From Pseudomonadota bacterium (GTDB taxonomy: Bacteria > Pseudomonadota > Gammaproteobacteria > Steroidobacterales > Steroidobacteraceae): 15,623 nt of DNA. The notes under the pieces are model-generated. The model was given only the letters and a program-made list of their open reading frames with translations, was not told where the DNA came from and did no database searches. Position 1 is the stretch's first letter. Each line of letters begins with the position of its first letter. The DNA lies in assembly GCA_021820785.1 (NCBI GenBank), contig JAKADE010000024.1, positions 1-15,623 of the forward strand, read 5' to 3'. This document shows positions 1-6,061 of the stretch, in pieces. Both the position numbers and the translations under genes were made by a program.

Positions 1-143
1 CGAGATCTTTGCCGAAACCCCACAAGTGCGCCTCGTGGCAAATGCAGCGACCCCCATTTCCCCTCCGGCCCGACCGAATCATGCGAAGAGATGCGACCGA
101 AAAGATGAAGCGGCGGTAACCGAGGTCCAGGGATAAATCCATT

Positions 144-485
144 ATGAAAACGCGTTCCCGAAAACAGGCAAGTCATCGATTCGTCCGCGCCAACGCTGAC
201 GCCGACCTCGACTGTCGCGATGCCTGGAGCGCGCCGGTTAAAGCACAACTCGTCAGTAGGATCGCCGAACTCCTGGCGGAGCGCCGGATGTCCCAGGCCG
301 AAGCTGCAACCGAGCTCGGCATCCCGCAACCGAAGCTGTCGATGATTCTTCACGGTCAGTTCCGCCAAGTCTCGTTGTTCAAGCTGATGCAGTGCTTCAC
401 GCGGCTCGGATACGATGTGTATATCAGCTTCCGGAAAAGACCGAATCGGAGTGGTGCAGGCAGAGTGTCCGTGAGCTTCGAGTGA
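144..485 (+). CDS. XRE-family HTH regulator, HigA-like antitoxin type
   Basis: A 113-residue protein with a helix-turn-helix at about residues 50-71 (MSQAEAATELGIPQPKLSMI), preceded by a helix with the pattern VKAQLVSRIAELLAERR. After the HTH comes a short segment ending in LGYDVYISF, typical of the HTH_37 group of XRE regulators. Many members of that group are antitoxins encoded just after a HigB/RelE-type toxin, and they repress their own operon. Only 143 bases lie upstream in this window. The open frames there end at 119 and 135 and do not read like a known toxin C-terminus, so a toxin partner is not shown. A weak purine stretch (CCAGGGA) about 12 bases before the ATG is the only ribosome-site candidate. 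It could also be a stand-alone phage- or island-type regulator. Confidence 0.75.
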   Translation: MKTRSRKQASHRFVRANADADLDCRDAWSAPVKAQLVSRIAELLAERRMSQAEAATELGIPQPKLSMILHGQFRQVSLFKLMQCFTRLGYDVYISFRKRPNRSGAGRVSVSFE

Positions 486-492
486 CACCATC

Positions 493-539
493 CCTGCACC
501 GGGCGACAGCTGCTCGACCGCATCCACCCCCGGTGCAGG
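493..539. repeat. 11-bp perfect inverted repeat after the XRE gene
   Basis: The arm CCTGCACCGGG at 493-503 is matched by its exact reverse complement at 529-539, with a 25-base loop. It begins 8 bases after the stop codon of the XRE gene. No T-tract follows, so it is not a standard Rho-independent terminator. It may be a transcript-end hairpin or a protein-binding site. Confidence 0.6.
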
Positions 540-703
540 CCGTCGGGCCATCGTCGACATCTGGCATGCCGGACCTGCCGATATCGGGATTCGGGGCCGG
601 AAGGTTCCGCGCAACGAGATTACCTTCAACTATGTTCTTCGGGTAATTACCTGTGATGGGTCATTCGCCGTAAGGTGTTCTATTCCCGTAGCATCTCGCC
701 TGT

Positions 704-880
704 TCAGCTCATGGCAAAGGTGAGGAAGCCGGACCCGTCGGAATAGTGCTCGACATTCACGATGGGGTGGACACTGGGGCCGTCCCACCTAATGCCCTGA
801 CCATCGTGTCTCCAGTCTAGCGACCAAAGTGGCGACACGCAGGCATGCAAAGCAGCATCGGCCGATGCTGCGCCCATCAT
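704..880 (-). CDS. Short hypothetical ORF or C-terminal gene remnant, 58 residues
   Basis: The minus strand is open from ATG at 880 to TGA at 704. The translation starts MMGAASADAALHACV and ends VNVEHYSDGSGFLTFAMS. The second half (WRHDGQGIRWDGPSV followed by the ending above) has balanced, protein-like composition with aromatic and charged residues, unlike the Arg/Pro-rich shadow frames nearby. The frame stays open upstream through GGRPSKRKGRPA to a stop near 925. No ribosome site stands out before the ATG, and I do not recognise a family. It could be a small gene or the tail of a gene whose 5' part has been lost. Confidence 0.3.
   Translation of the reverse strand: MMGAASADAALHACVSPLWSLDWRHDGQGIRWDGPSVHPIVNVEHYSDGSGFLTFAMS
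852..871. repeat. Perfect 20-bp palindrome
   Basis: GCAGCATCGG is followed directly by its reverse complement CCGATGCTGC with no spacer. It lies at the 5' end of the short minus-strand ORF at 704-880 and upstream of no recognised plus-strand gene. It could be a binding site for a dimeric protein, or chance. Confidence 0.6.
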
Positions 881-1037
881 GGCGGGCCTACCCTTACGCT
901 TACTCGGTCGACCGCCGCTACGCCGCGCTCACCTTCTGACCTGCTGACCCCGACGCCAATCAGCAGATCTCTGCCGCCCATCGAAGGCTTCTTGCTGACA
1001 GGGCGCTGAGAAGTGCGCGGCAAACACGCTGTCTTAT

Positions 1038-1087
1038 TGGAGGCTAGGGTCGGAATCGAACCGGCGTAGACGGCTTTGCAGGCCGCT
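1038..1087 (-). tRNA. 3' fragment of tRNA-Cys(GCA), likely attachment-site remnant
   Basis: On the minus strand the sequence gives a 5-bp anticodon stem (GCGGC/GCCGT) with loop CTGCAAA, so the anticodon is GCA for cysteine. Then follow variable CTAC, a T-arm GCCGG-TTCGATT-CCGAC with one mismatched pair, acceptor strand CCTAGCC, discriminator T and an encoded CCA. The matching 5' acceptor strand (GGCTAGG) and D-arm are missing: upstream reads TTGATTTGACAAGATACGA, with no tRNA structure. It is therefore about 50 bases of tRNA, from the anticodon stem to CCA. Integrases of islands and phages commonly recombine in this part of tRNA genes and leave such a fragment at the distal end. On that model the island lies to the right (higher coordinates). 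Confidence 0.75.
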
Positions 1088-1090
1088 CGT

Positions 1091-1140
1091 ATCTTGTCAA
1101 ATCAATAGCTTGTGTGTGTTTTGACACACTTTGACACCCC
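1091..1140. repeat. TGACAC-type repeats next to the tRNA fragment
   Basis: Directly inside the putative island end, the motif TTTGACAC occurs twice in tandem (about 1119-1137). The related TTGTCAAA lies nearby in the other orientation (1094-1101), and GTGTGT-TTTG-ACACAC forms a small inverted repeat. Short repeats beside an attachment core are typical of integrase arm-binding sites. That role is inferred only. Confidence 0.35.
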
Positions 1141-1600
1141 GGAGCCACAGTCGCGCTGGCCCGTTCGTGCCTCGGAAGCCGCCGATTCACCACCCTTGGT
1201 GCCCTGTGAGGCCACAGCGGTTCCATGCGGCCCCGGGATCCCTGACCGCGCGGTGAGTGTTCGCATCCGACTCCTCAGCAGTCCGGCAGTCCGGGTGAAG
1301 GGTCCGAGCGCCTAGAGGGGCGGCCGGGTCTGGAAAGGCAGTTGGTACGGGATCGAAAGGCGGAGCTAGCCCCCGGTAGCCAGGGAACTGGCGTTGAAGC
1401 CAATTGCGCAGCCATGGCGTCCGGGGCGGGTGGCGATTGTCGAGGGAGTGTTGAGCGCCACTGCGCACAAGGTGCACCGGACGTCAGGGGCTTGGCGCTG
1501 TGCGCCGAGCGGGATGTGCCAGGATGGAGGTTTCCGGGGCTTTCAGTGCGCAGCACGACAGGGGGAGCACGGAAAGTGCGAAACAGCGGCCCCCGAGACC
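1141..1600. other. Intergenic stretch without recognised genes
   Basis: Several frames are open on both strands, but their translations are Arg/Pro/Ser-rich and contain no motif I recognise. They look like chance frames of GC-rich DNA. The right-hand boundary is the left terminal repeat of the IS1634-like element. Confidence 0.4.
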
Positions 1601-1664
1601 CATTTTCCGCACATCAGCGAGTGCATTTCCGACAATTTCCCGCCGGGCGACCTGAGCGGGAGGA

Positions 1665-2009
1665 CTACTCGGGCGCGTTGAGTTCGATCAGCTTCTGAGT
1701 CTGTACCTCCCAGGCGCGCAGGAGCCTCTTGGTCTTGCGGTAATTGGCGATGGCGTGGCGCATCAGCTCCGCCTGCCCGGGCGTGAGGCTGCGGTGATGC
1801 AGCCGGCCGCCCTTCAGATAGCTCCATTCGTAATATGGCCCGTGTCGTGCCGCCGGATCGTGCGCGCAGCGGCAACCGGGATTACCGCAGACCTTGGTGC
1901 GCTTGAGGAGAGTGCCCGAGGACAGGTACTGCATGGCCGTGATCGTTCGCTGGATCTCGGCGATCTTCCCTTCAGCTCGGGAGCGGGCAATGGGCTTTGA
2001 CTGCGTCAC
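1665..2009 (-). CDS. DUF6788-type small protein carried by the IS1634-like element
   Basis: A 114-residue protein with a GTG start at 2009 and no clear ribosome site. The core reads KVCGNPGCRCAHDPAARHG followed by PYYEWSYLKGG. This is the cysteine signature CxxxxCxC (Cys41, Cys46, Cys48, with His50 nearby) and the GPYYEW block seen in small proteins of this group. Such proteins are known to accompany transposases in several IS families, but their function is not established. The Cys/His cluster could bind a metal and the basic C-terminal helix (YRKTKRLLRAWEVQTQKL) could bind nucleic acid; both are inference. The gene is divergent from the transposase gene, and their starts are 44 bases apart. 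A role in regulating or assisting transposition is plausible. Confidence 0.7.
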   Translation of the reverse strand: MTQSKPIARSRAEGKIAEIQRTITAMQYLSSGTLLKRTKVCGNPGCRCAHDPAARHGPYYEWSYLKGGRLHHRSLTPGQAELMRHAIANYRKTKRLLRAWEVQTQKLIELNAPE

Positions 2010-2013
2010 AGGA

Positions 2014-2052
2014 TTGACGTGCTGGGTAAGCTGGCGATATTATTATCGCCAG
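2014..2052. promoter_or_regulatory. Divergent IS promoter with 9-bp-arm palindrome
   Basis: CTGGCGATA (2031-2039) and TATCGCCAG (2044-2052) are exact reverse complements around the 4-base centre TTAT. On the plus strand TTGACG (2014-2019) and TATTAT (2038-2043) form a good -35/-10 pair with an 18-bp spacer, so the -10 box lies inside the palindrome. The predicted start would be only a few bases before the transposase GTG at 2054, giving a nearly leaderless mRNA. On the minus strand TTGCGC and GATAAT could serve the divergent gene. The arrangement suits an operator that shuts both genes. Confidence 0.5.
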
Positions 2053-2053
2053 A

Positions 2054-3769
2054 GTGATGCCAGCGCAACCCCGTAAGCCGCTTGCCGAGAACTTCGCTCT
2101 GTCTACCGAGCGGCTGGGGCCGCTTCCCCTCGTTAATCACTGCATCGAACGGCTCGGGCTCACTGAGCTGCTCGACCAGTACGTGCCCACCACTGATCGG
2201 CGCTGCGCGCTACCGCATGCGCTTGCCCTCGGGGTGCTGCTGCGTTCGATCGTCGTCGAGCGTGAACCGATCTACCGGGAGGTCGAGACGGTGCATGCCT
2301 ATGCGGCGAGCCTGTTCGGACTCGAGGAGTCGCAGCTGCGCCAGCTCAGCGACGATCGGCTGGGCCGGGCACTGGACCGGCTCTACGATGCCGACCGGGC
2401 GGCACTGCTGACTGCCGTGGTGCTCGCTGTAGGCCGATCCTTCGGTGTGCGCTTTGACGAGCTGCACAATGATTCGACTTCGATCCGCTTCTGTGGGCAG
2501 TATCGCAAGCAACCGGAGTTGATCCGCGGGCGTCGTCCGGCGCGTCTAGCGTTCGGATTCAGCAAGGACCACCGCCCGGATTTGAAGCAACTGCTGTTCA
2601 TCCTGACCACCGCTGCGGACGGCGGCGTACCGGTGCAGTTTCGCTGTGCCGATGGCAACACCAGTGACTCGGTGACGCATATCGAGACCTGGAACACCCT
2701 GCGCACGGTGGCCGGTCGTGCGGACTTTCTCTATGTAGCCGACTCCAAGCTCTGCTCGCACGGCAACCTCGATGAGATCAATCGCGCCGGCGGGCGCTTC
2801 GTGACGGTCCTGCCGCGCTCCCGGGTCGAAGACAGGCGGTTCCGCAAATGGATCCAGTCCAATACCCCGTCCTGGCAGCTGGTGTGGGACCGACCATGCC
2901 CGAAGGGTCACGAAGGTCCTCCCGATCGCTGGTACGTGTACCGTGATCCGATCGGCTCGATGGAAGCGTGGCCGCTGGTGTGGGTGTGGTCGACGCGACT
3001 GACCGAGCGGCAGCGCATTCGCCGCCAGGAGCACATCGCTGTGGCCACCGAGAAGCTCACAGCGCTGCGCACCCGCATCATCAGCCCCAAGGCCCGGTTG
3101 CGCGCCGCTTCGCGCATCGATTTTGAGGTCGAGAAGATCCTCGAGCATTATCACGTGCGGCGCTATCTGAAGGTCACCCGCACCGTCAGCGCTGAGCACT
3201 CCTTCAAGCAGACGCGCCGCGGCCGACCGGGACCGAACAGCTCATATCGGCGTATCACCCGCCGACACTACGACCTCGAGTGGAGCATTGACCCGGCTGC
3301 CGTCAGCTACGACGAGAGATCCGATGGAATGTATCCCCTCATCTGCAATGATAAAGACCTAACCGCAGAGCAGGTCTTGCAGGCGCACAAGGGCCAACCC
3401 ACCATCGAGAAGCGATTCGAACAACTGAAGACCGTCCACGAGATCGCCCCGGTGTTCCTGAAAAACCCTGGCCGCATCGAGGCGTTCTTCACCATGTATT
3501 TTTTCGCACTCCTCGTGCAGGCACTGATTGAACGCGAGCTGCGCCGCGCGATGCAACGTGAGCGTCTGAAGGCCCTGCCGATCTATCCGGAGGAGCGCAG
3601 CTGTGCGCGCCCGACGACCGAGCAGATCCTGCGGCTCTTCGCTCACGCGCAGCGACATATCCTCATGCGCGAAGGCCTCGTGGTTCAGACTTTCGAAGCC
3701 GACCTCACGCCACGGCAGCAGCAAGTCCTTGAATTGTTGGGCGTTCCGCAGCGCGCATTCCGCAGCTGA
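2054..3769 (+). CDS. IS1634-family DDE transposase
   Basis: A 571-residue transposase that cuts and joins the ends of the surrounding element. The N-terminal region (about 15-135, LSTERLGPLPLVNHCIERLG) matches the DUF4277-type domain of IS1634 transposases. The RNase-H-like catalytic core follows: first Asp in HNDSTSIRF (Asp140), second Asp in YVADSKLCS (Asp230), and the Glu in GQPTIEKRFEQLK (Glu452) with Lys459 seven residues on, as in the E-x6-K signature of IS4-like families. Length is normal for the family. The start is GTG at 2054 with ATG directly after at 2057. There is no Shine-Dalgarno sequence, because the palindrome ends two bases upstream. Nothing is missing from the catalytic triad. 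Confidence 0.9.
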   Translation: MMPAQPRKPLAENFALSTERLGPLPLVNHCIERLGLTELLDQYVPTTDRRCALPHALALGVLLRSIVVEREPIYREVETVHAYAASLFGLEESQLRQLSDDRLGRALDRLYDADRAALLTAVVLAVGRSFGVRFDELHNDSTSIRFCGQYRKQPELIRGRRPARLAFGFSKDHRPDLKQLLFILTTAADGGVPVQFRCADGNTSDSVTHIETWNTLRTVAGRADFLYVADSKLCSHGNLDEINRAGGRFVTVLPRSRVEDRRFRKWIQSNTPSWQLVWDRPCPKGHEGPPDRWYVYRDPIGSMEAWPLVWVWSTRLTERQRIRRQEHIAVATEKLTALRTRIISPKARLRAASRIDFEVEKILEHYHVRRYLKVTRTVSAEHSFKQTRRGRPGPNSSYRRITRRHYDLEWSIDPAAVSYDERSDGMYPLICNDKDLTAEQVLQAHKGQPTIEKRFEQLKTVHEIAPVFLKNPGRIEAFFTMYFFALLVQALIERELRRAMQRERLKALPIYPEERSCARPTTEQILRLFAHAQRHILMREGLVVQTFEADLTPRQQQVLELLGVPQRAFRS

Positions 3770-3874
3770 CGGCGGTGCGGAAATTCGCCTAAATCACACC
3801 CGAGATGTGCGGAAAATGCGCCGAGACGCGAGCTTGTGGAGAATGCCGCAACGGCTCCGAAACGACAAACAACG

Positions 3875-4306
3875 TCACATCGGAGGCGGATCGGGCTCTT
3901 CCTCGTCGTCGTCGATGTCATGCTGTCGAGGCGGCTCACTCACTTGAGCCCCTTTGGAGTGGCCAAGCTGTGCGAGAATGGTCTCAACTTGCTCGCGTAG
4001 TTTTGGATAATGGTTCTGCGCTGTCTCCCATACGACCTTCGGATCAACAACGAAATAGCTATGCGCGAGCAGATCTCGAAATTTCGCGGGGCCTTTCCAG
4101 TTCACATCCGGATTGGCCTCGCGGACGGCTGGGTCGATCAGCTTGATTGCTTCCCCTATCGCAATGGCACTGTATAAAACCGCTCGTTGCAAAACGAGGT
4201 CGTTTGCAAACGCGGAAAATTCTCTCGTTCCGATGAACCGTTGGATGTCGACAATGTATTGAACGACATCCTGCAGACACTGCGCGGTAGAGCGTTCGCG
4301 ATTCAT
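3875..4306 (-). CDS. hepT: HepT-type HEPN toxin, RNase-like (DUF86)
   Basis: A 143-residue HEPN-domain protein, the toxin of a type VII toxin-antitoxin pair. HepT proteins are RNases or RNA-binding toxins that are switched off when the MntA partner adds AMP to a conserved tyrosine. The defining R-x4-H-x-Y motif is present as RDLLAHSY (Arg77, His82, Tyr84), and the preceding helices (VLYSAIAIGEAIKLID) fit the HEPN fold. Its ATG overlaps the mntA stop codon as ATGA, so the two are translationally coupled, antitoxin first. The last 25 residues are an unusual acidic, proline-rich tail containing HDIDDDEEEPDPPP, beyond the HEPN core. The neighbouring IS ends 56 bp downstream of the stop and does not cut the gene. 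Confidence 0.88.
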   Translation of the reverse strand: MNRERSTAQCLQDVVQYIVDIQRFIGTREFSAFANDLVLQRAVLYSAIAIGEAIKLIDPAVREANPDVNWKGPAKFRDLLAHSYFVVDPKVVWETAQNHYPKLREQVETILAQLGHSKGAQVSEPPRQHDIDDDEEEPDPPPM

Positions 4307-4611
4307 ATCGCCTTTGCTTGATCCATGATTCTCGCAGCCATGGCGCGTCGATGACTCGGAACGGCTGCCAGAGCACCGGAAGTAACAATATCCACGCGAA
4401 CGCCGAGCAGCATCTCGAGATCGCTCATTAATCCACCGAGATCGAATAGAGAGGTGTGCTCGGTCGCATCAACGAGCAAGTCAAGATCGCTCCCTTCACG
4501 ATCTTCCCCTCTGACCGTGGACCCGAATACCCGCACGTTTTGGACATGCGCTTGCTTGGCCATCCGCAATATCTCGTCGCGGTGCAACCGCAGTGTTTCC
4601 GATGGTTTCAT
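4303..4611 (-). CDS. mntA: MntA-type minimal nucleotidyltransferase antitoxin
   Basis: A 102-residue minimal nucleotidyltransferase that neutralises HepT, in studied pairs by AMP transfer to the toxin tyrosine. The active-site signature GS-x10-DxD is complete: Gly30-Ser31 in VFGSTVRGED and Asp42/Asp44 in GSDLDLLVD. The third acidic residue is Asp74 in VRVDIV. I choose ATG at 4611 (MKPSETLRLHRDEI) over a longer frame starting at 4719, because family members begin with this helix and the extra 36 residues are low-quality sequence. The ribosome site before it is weak. The stop overlaps the hepT start by 4 bp. Confidence 0.88.
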   Translation of the reverse strand: MKPSETLRLHRDEILRMAKQAHVQNVRVFGSTVRGEDREGSDLDLLVDATEHTSLFDLGGLMSDLEMLLGVRVDIVTSGALAAVPSHRRAMAARIMDQAKAI

Positions 4612-5139
4612 GCCAAGACCACGCGCTGAACTCTTTCGAGAAATTATACACGTCTCGGTTCCATTGTGCTGCGCGGGGCGTGCGGCCATCCTGGACGGCG
4701 GCACCCGTACGGGGCGCATTCCCGAAGATGTTGCACGCAGCCCCCCCCCCAGTGGGTGCCCCGGATCAGCCAGCTACGGGCTCACCCCTGTCGTGAAGGT
4801 GAAGTGGCGGGTAAACGCCGTGGCGGTGCCCCCGGCAGGGGTGTCGATGCCGTGGATGACCGCCTTGTACTCGGTTTTCCGGGAGAGCGGACTGACAGGT
4901 AGGCCCCGGCCATGCGACTGGGATATCGTCAAGCCGCCTTTCTTGGTTAGGACTGCCCCGCCCCTCAGAATGGGCGGCACCTGTGAGTGTCCGGGCTCGC
5001 CGCACAGATCCGACGCGAAGTCGAGCCGTCCCTGCTCGCGCAGTGAGTCGCGACGCTGACCTGTCCGCACGATGCGGTCGTGACGATGCAAGCGTGCCTG
5101 TGGGCCGCGCCAGCCACGCATTCGACGCGACAGATCGAG
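4612..5139. other. Intergenic debris with a C10 tract
   Basis: No intact gene is seen. A run of ten cytosines lies at 4741-4750. Frames are open on both strands between about 4770 and 5290, but none shows a motif I recognise. The stretch probably belongs to the same decayed mobile-element region as the transposase fragment to the right. Confidence 0.4.
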
Positions 5140-5610
5140 GGGGGTACTGGCGCGGCTTGAGCGGCTGTATCGGCTGGTTGTTGATCGGCATCTCATCGAC
5201 GTTCCCGATGCGATGCTGCGCCGGTACGCGCGGCGCCTGGCATCGCGACAGCCCTTCGCCGGAGCGCGCATCGTCGAACCTGCGCGCACACTCGAGGTCG
5301 CATGCTTCCTGCGCGACTGCTGGTCACGACCGATCCGCTACTGCTGGTGGCCCGCCGTGTCGCCGACTGTGGCAGATCGCAAGCACCGGGATCGAGACAC
5401 AGGCGAACGACTGGGCGAGGCTGGACCAGGACCTCGTGCGGGAGGTCGCGCGAGTGGCGACGACGCCGAATGTCGAGGTCAGCGCGCTGCAAGCCAAGCT
5501 GCGCCGGATTGTCGCCGAGCAGCGCACACATCGGCCCAAGAGCCGCGCCGAGCGGATCCGTGATCGCCTGATCGAAGGGGTCCGTCCGGTCCGCACGCCC
5601 CTCAGAGCAG
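5140..5610 (+). pseudogene. Frameshifted fragment of a probable Tn3-family transposase
   Basis: Three successive reading frames give pieces that join into one protein-like sequence: VLARLERLYRLVV then DVPDAMLRRYARRLASRQP and EPARTLEVACFLRDC (5144 to about 5320); LLVTTDPLLLVARRVAD (about 5322-5370); and LWQIASTGIETQAN continuing to RIRDRLIEGVRPVRT (about 5370-5600). The pattern RRYARRL...EPARTLEVACFLR...TTD...RRVADLW is what I recall from the N-terminal (DUF4158-like) half of Tn3-family transposases. With two frame changes, no start and no catalytic half, it is a dead remnant. I am fairly sure it was one gene, and moderately sure of the family. Confidence 0.55.
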
Positions 5611-5694
5611 ATGGTCGCAGAGTTTGCGGCCGACAGTCGCCTGACCATCGACACGGCGCTGCACCTGACGCCGCTCGCCGCCGGCACAATTCGC

Positions 5695-6040
5695 CGGGCA
5701 CAGTATCGGCGATCCCACAGGACCGCACCGGCCAATGCACCGAAACCCGTCACCTCGAGACGGAGCGCATACCGGATCAACATCGCCCAGGCTATCGACA
5801 CACACGCCCGCTAATCCCAGCAGCATCGGCCCGAGCCGATGCCGACCCGCGCTGCAGGCGAGCGCCACTCAGGTAAAGGCGGTCAGGGCTGTGATGGTCG
5901 CACCCCAAAGCCCGTTGTTGATCCTCACGGAGATGCCGAAAGCGCCAATCACCGCGACCAGGGCCAGAGTGCCGTAACAGCTCGCGAAGGCGAACAGTAG
6001 ACTGATCGCGGGAAGCCGGCAACCCGCTCCCGCACCTGTC
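5695..6040 (-). pseudogene. Broken small membrane protein gene after the MFS gene
   Basis: On the minus strand, AISLLFAFASCYGTLALVAV and IGAFGISVRINNGLWGATIT with ALTAFT run into an in-frame TGA (5869-5871). The frame then goes on as VALACSAGRHRLGPMLLGLA and GV. After a frame change near 5800 it continues SIAWAMLIRYALRLEVTGFG and ALAGAVLWDRR. Joined, this is a protein of about 110 residues with roughly four hydrophobic helices, like small MerC- or transporter-like inner-membrane proteins. I do not recognise the exact family. It follows the MFS stop codon (6062) in the same orientation, so it was probably the third gene of the MBL-MFS operon. The stop, the frameshift and the lack of a start codon show that it is inactive, unless these are sequencing errors. 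Confidence 0.5.
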
Positions 6041-6061
6041 GGTGCTCGCGTCGACTTCTGG

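Larger units (their letters stand above)
540..1037. other. Gene-poor stretch with one short candidate ORF
   Basis: No recognisable gene of normal length lies here on either strand. It holds a 58-codon minus-strand frame (704-880) and a perfect 20-bp palindrome (852-871), both listed separately. If the tRNA-Cys fragment at 1038 is an island end, this is the flanking side. Confidence 0.4.
1601..3818. mobile_element. IS1634-like insertion sequence with a DUF6788 gene
   Basis: The element spans 2218 bp. Its ends are 15-bp perfect terminal inverted repeats, CATTTTCCGCACATC at 1601-1615 and its complement at 3804-3818. Weaker similarity continues inward (GTG-ATTT and AATTTCC blocks). The heptamer CCGAGAC occurs at 1593-1599 and at 3821-3827, just outside the two ends but offset by one and two bases, so it is a probable target duplication with slightly uncertain borders. 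Inside are two divergent genes: a small DUF6788-type protein (minus) and a DDE transposase (plus), with a palindromic promoter between them. Both genes are uninterrupted, so the element may be active. The right end stops 56 bp short of the hepT stop codon. Confidence 0.85.

Noticed and set aside
1..143. Toxin gene upstream of the XRE regulator
   Set aside because: The frames ending at 119 and 135 give no residues typical of HigB/RelE-like toxins, and the window starts too close to judge.
493..539. Rho-independent terminator after the XRE gene
   Set aside because: The hairpin has a 25-base loop and no following T-tract.
1038..1115. Complete tRNA-Cys gene
   Set aside because: The 5' acceptor strand and D-arm are absent upstream of the anticodon stem, so only a fragment can be claimed.
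2546..3199. 217-residue minus-strand frame inside the IS1634 transposase gene
   Set aside because: It is a shadow of the transposase gene, whose catalytic residues lie on the plus strand.
3819..3874. Truncation of hepT by the IS1634-like element
   Set aside because: The IS end is at 3818 and the hepT stop is at 3875-3877, so the reading frame is not interrupted.
4741..4750. C10 tract as a phase-variation switch
   Set aside because: No credible gene or promoter lies across it; it sits in debris between the antitoxin gene and a dead transposase.
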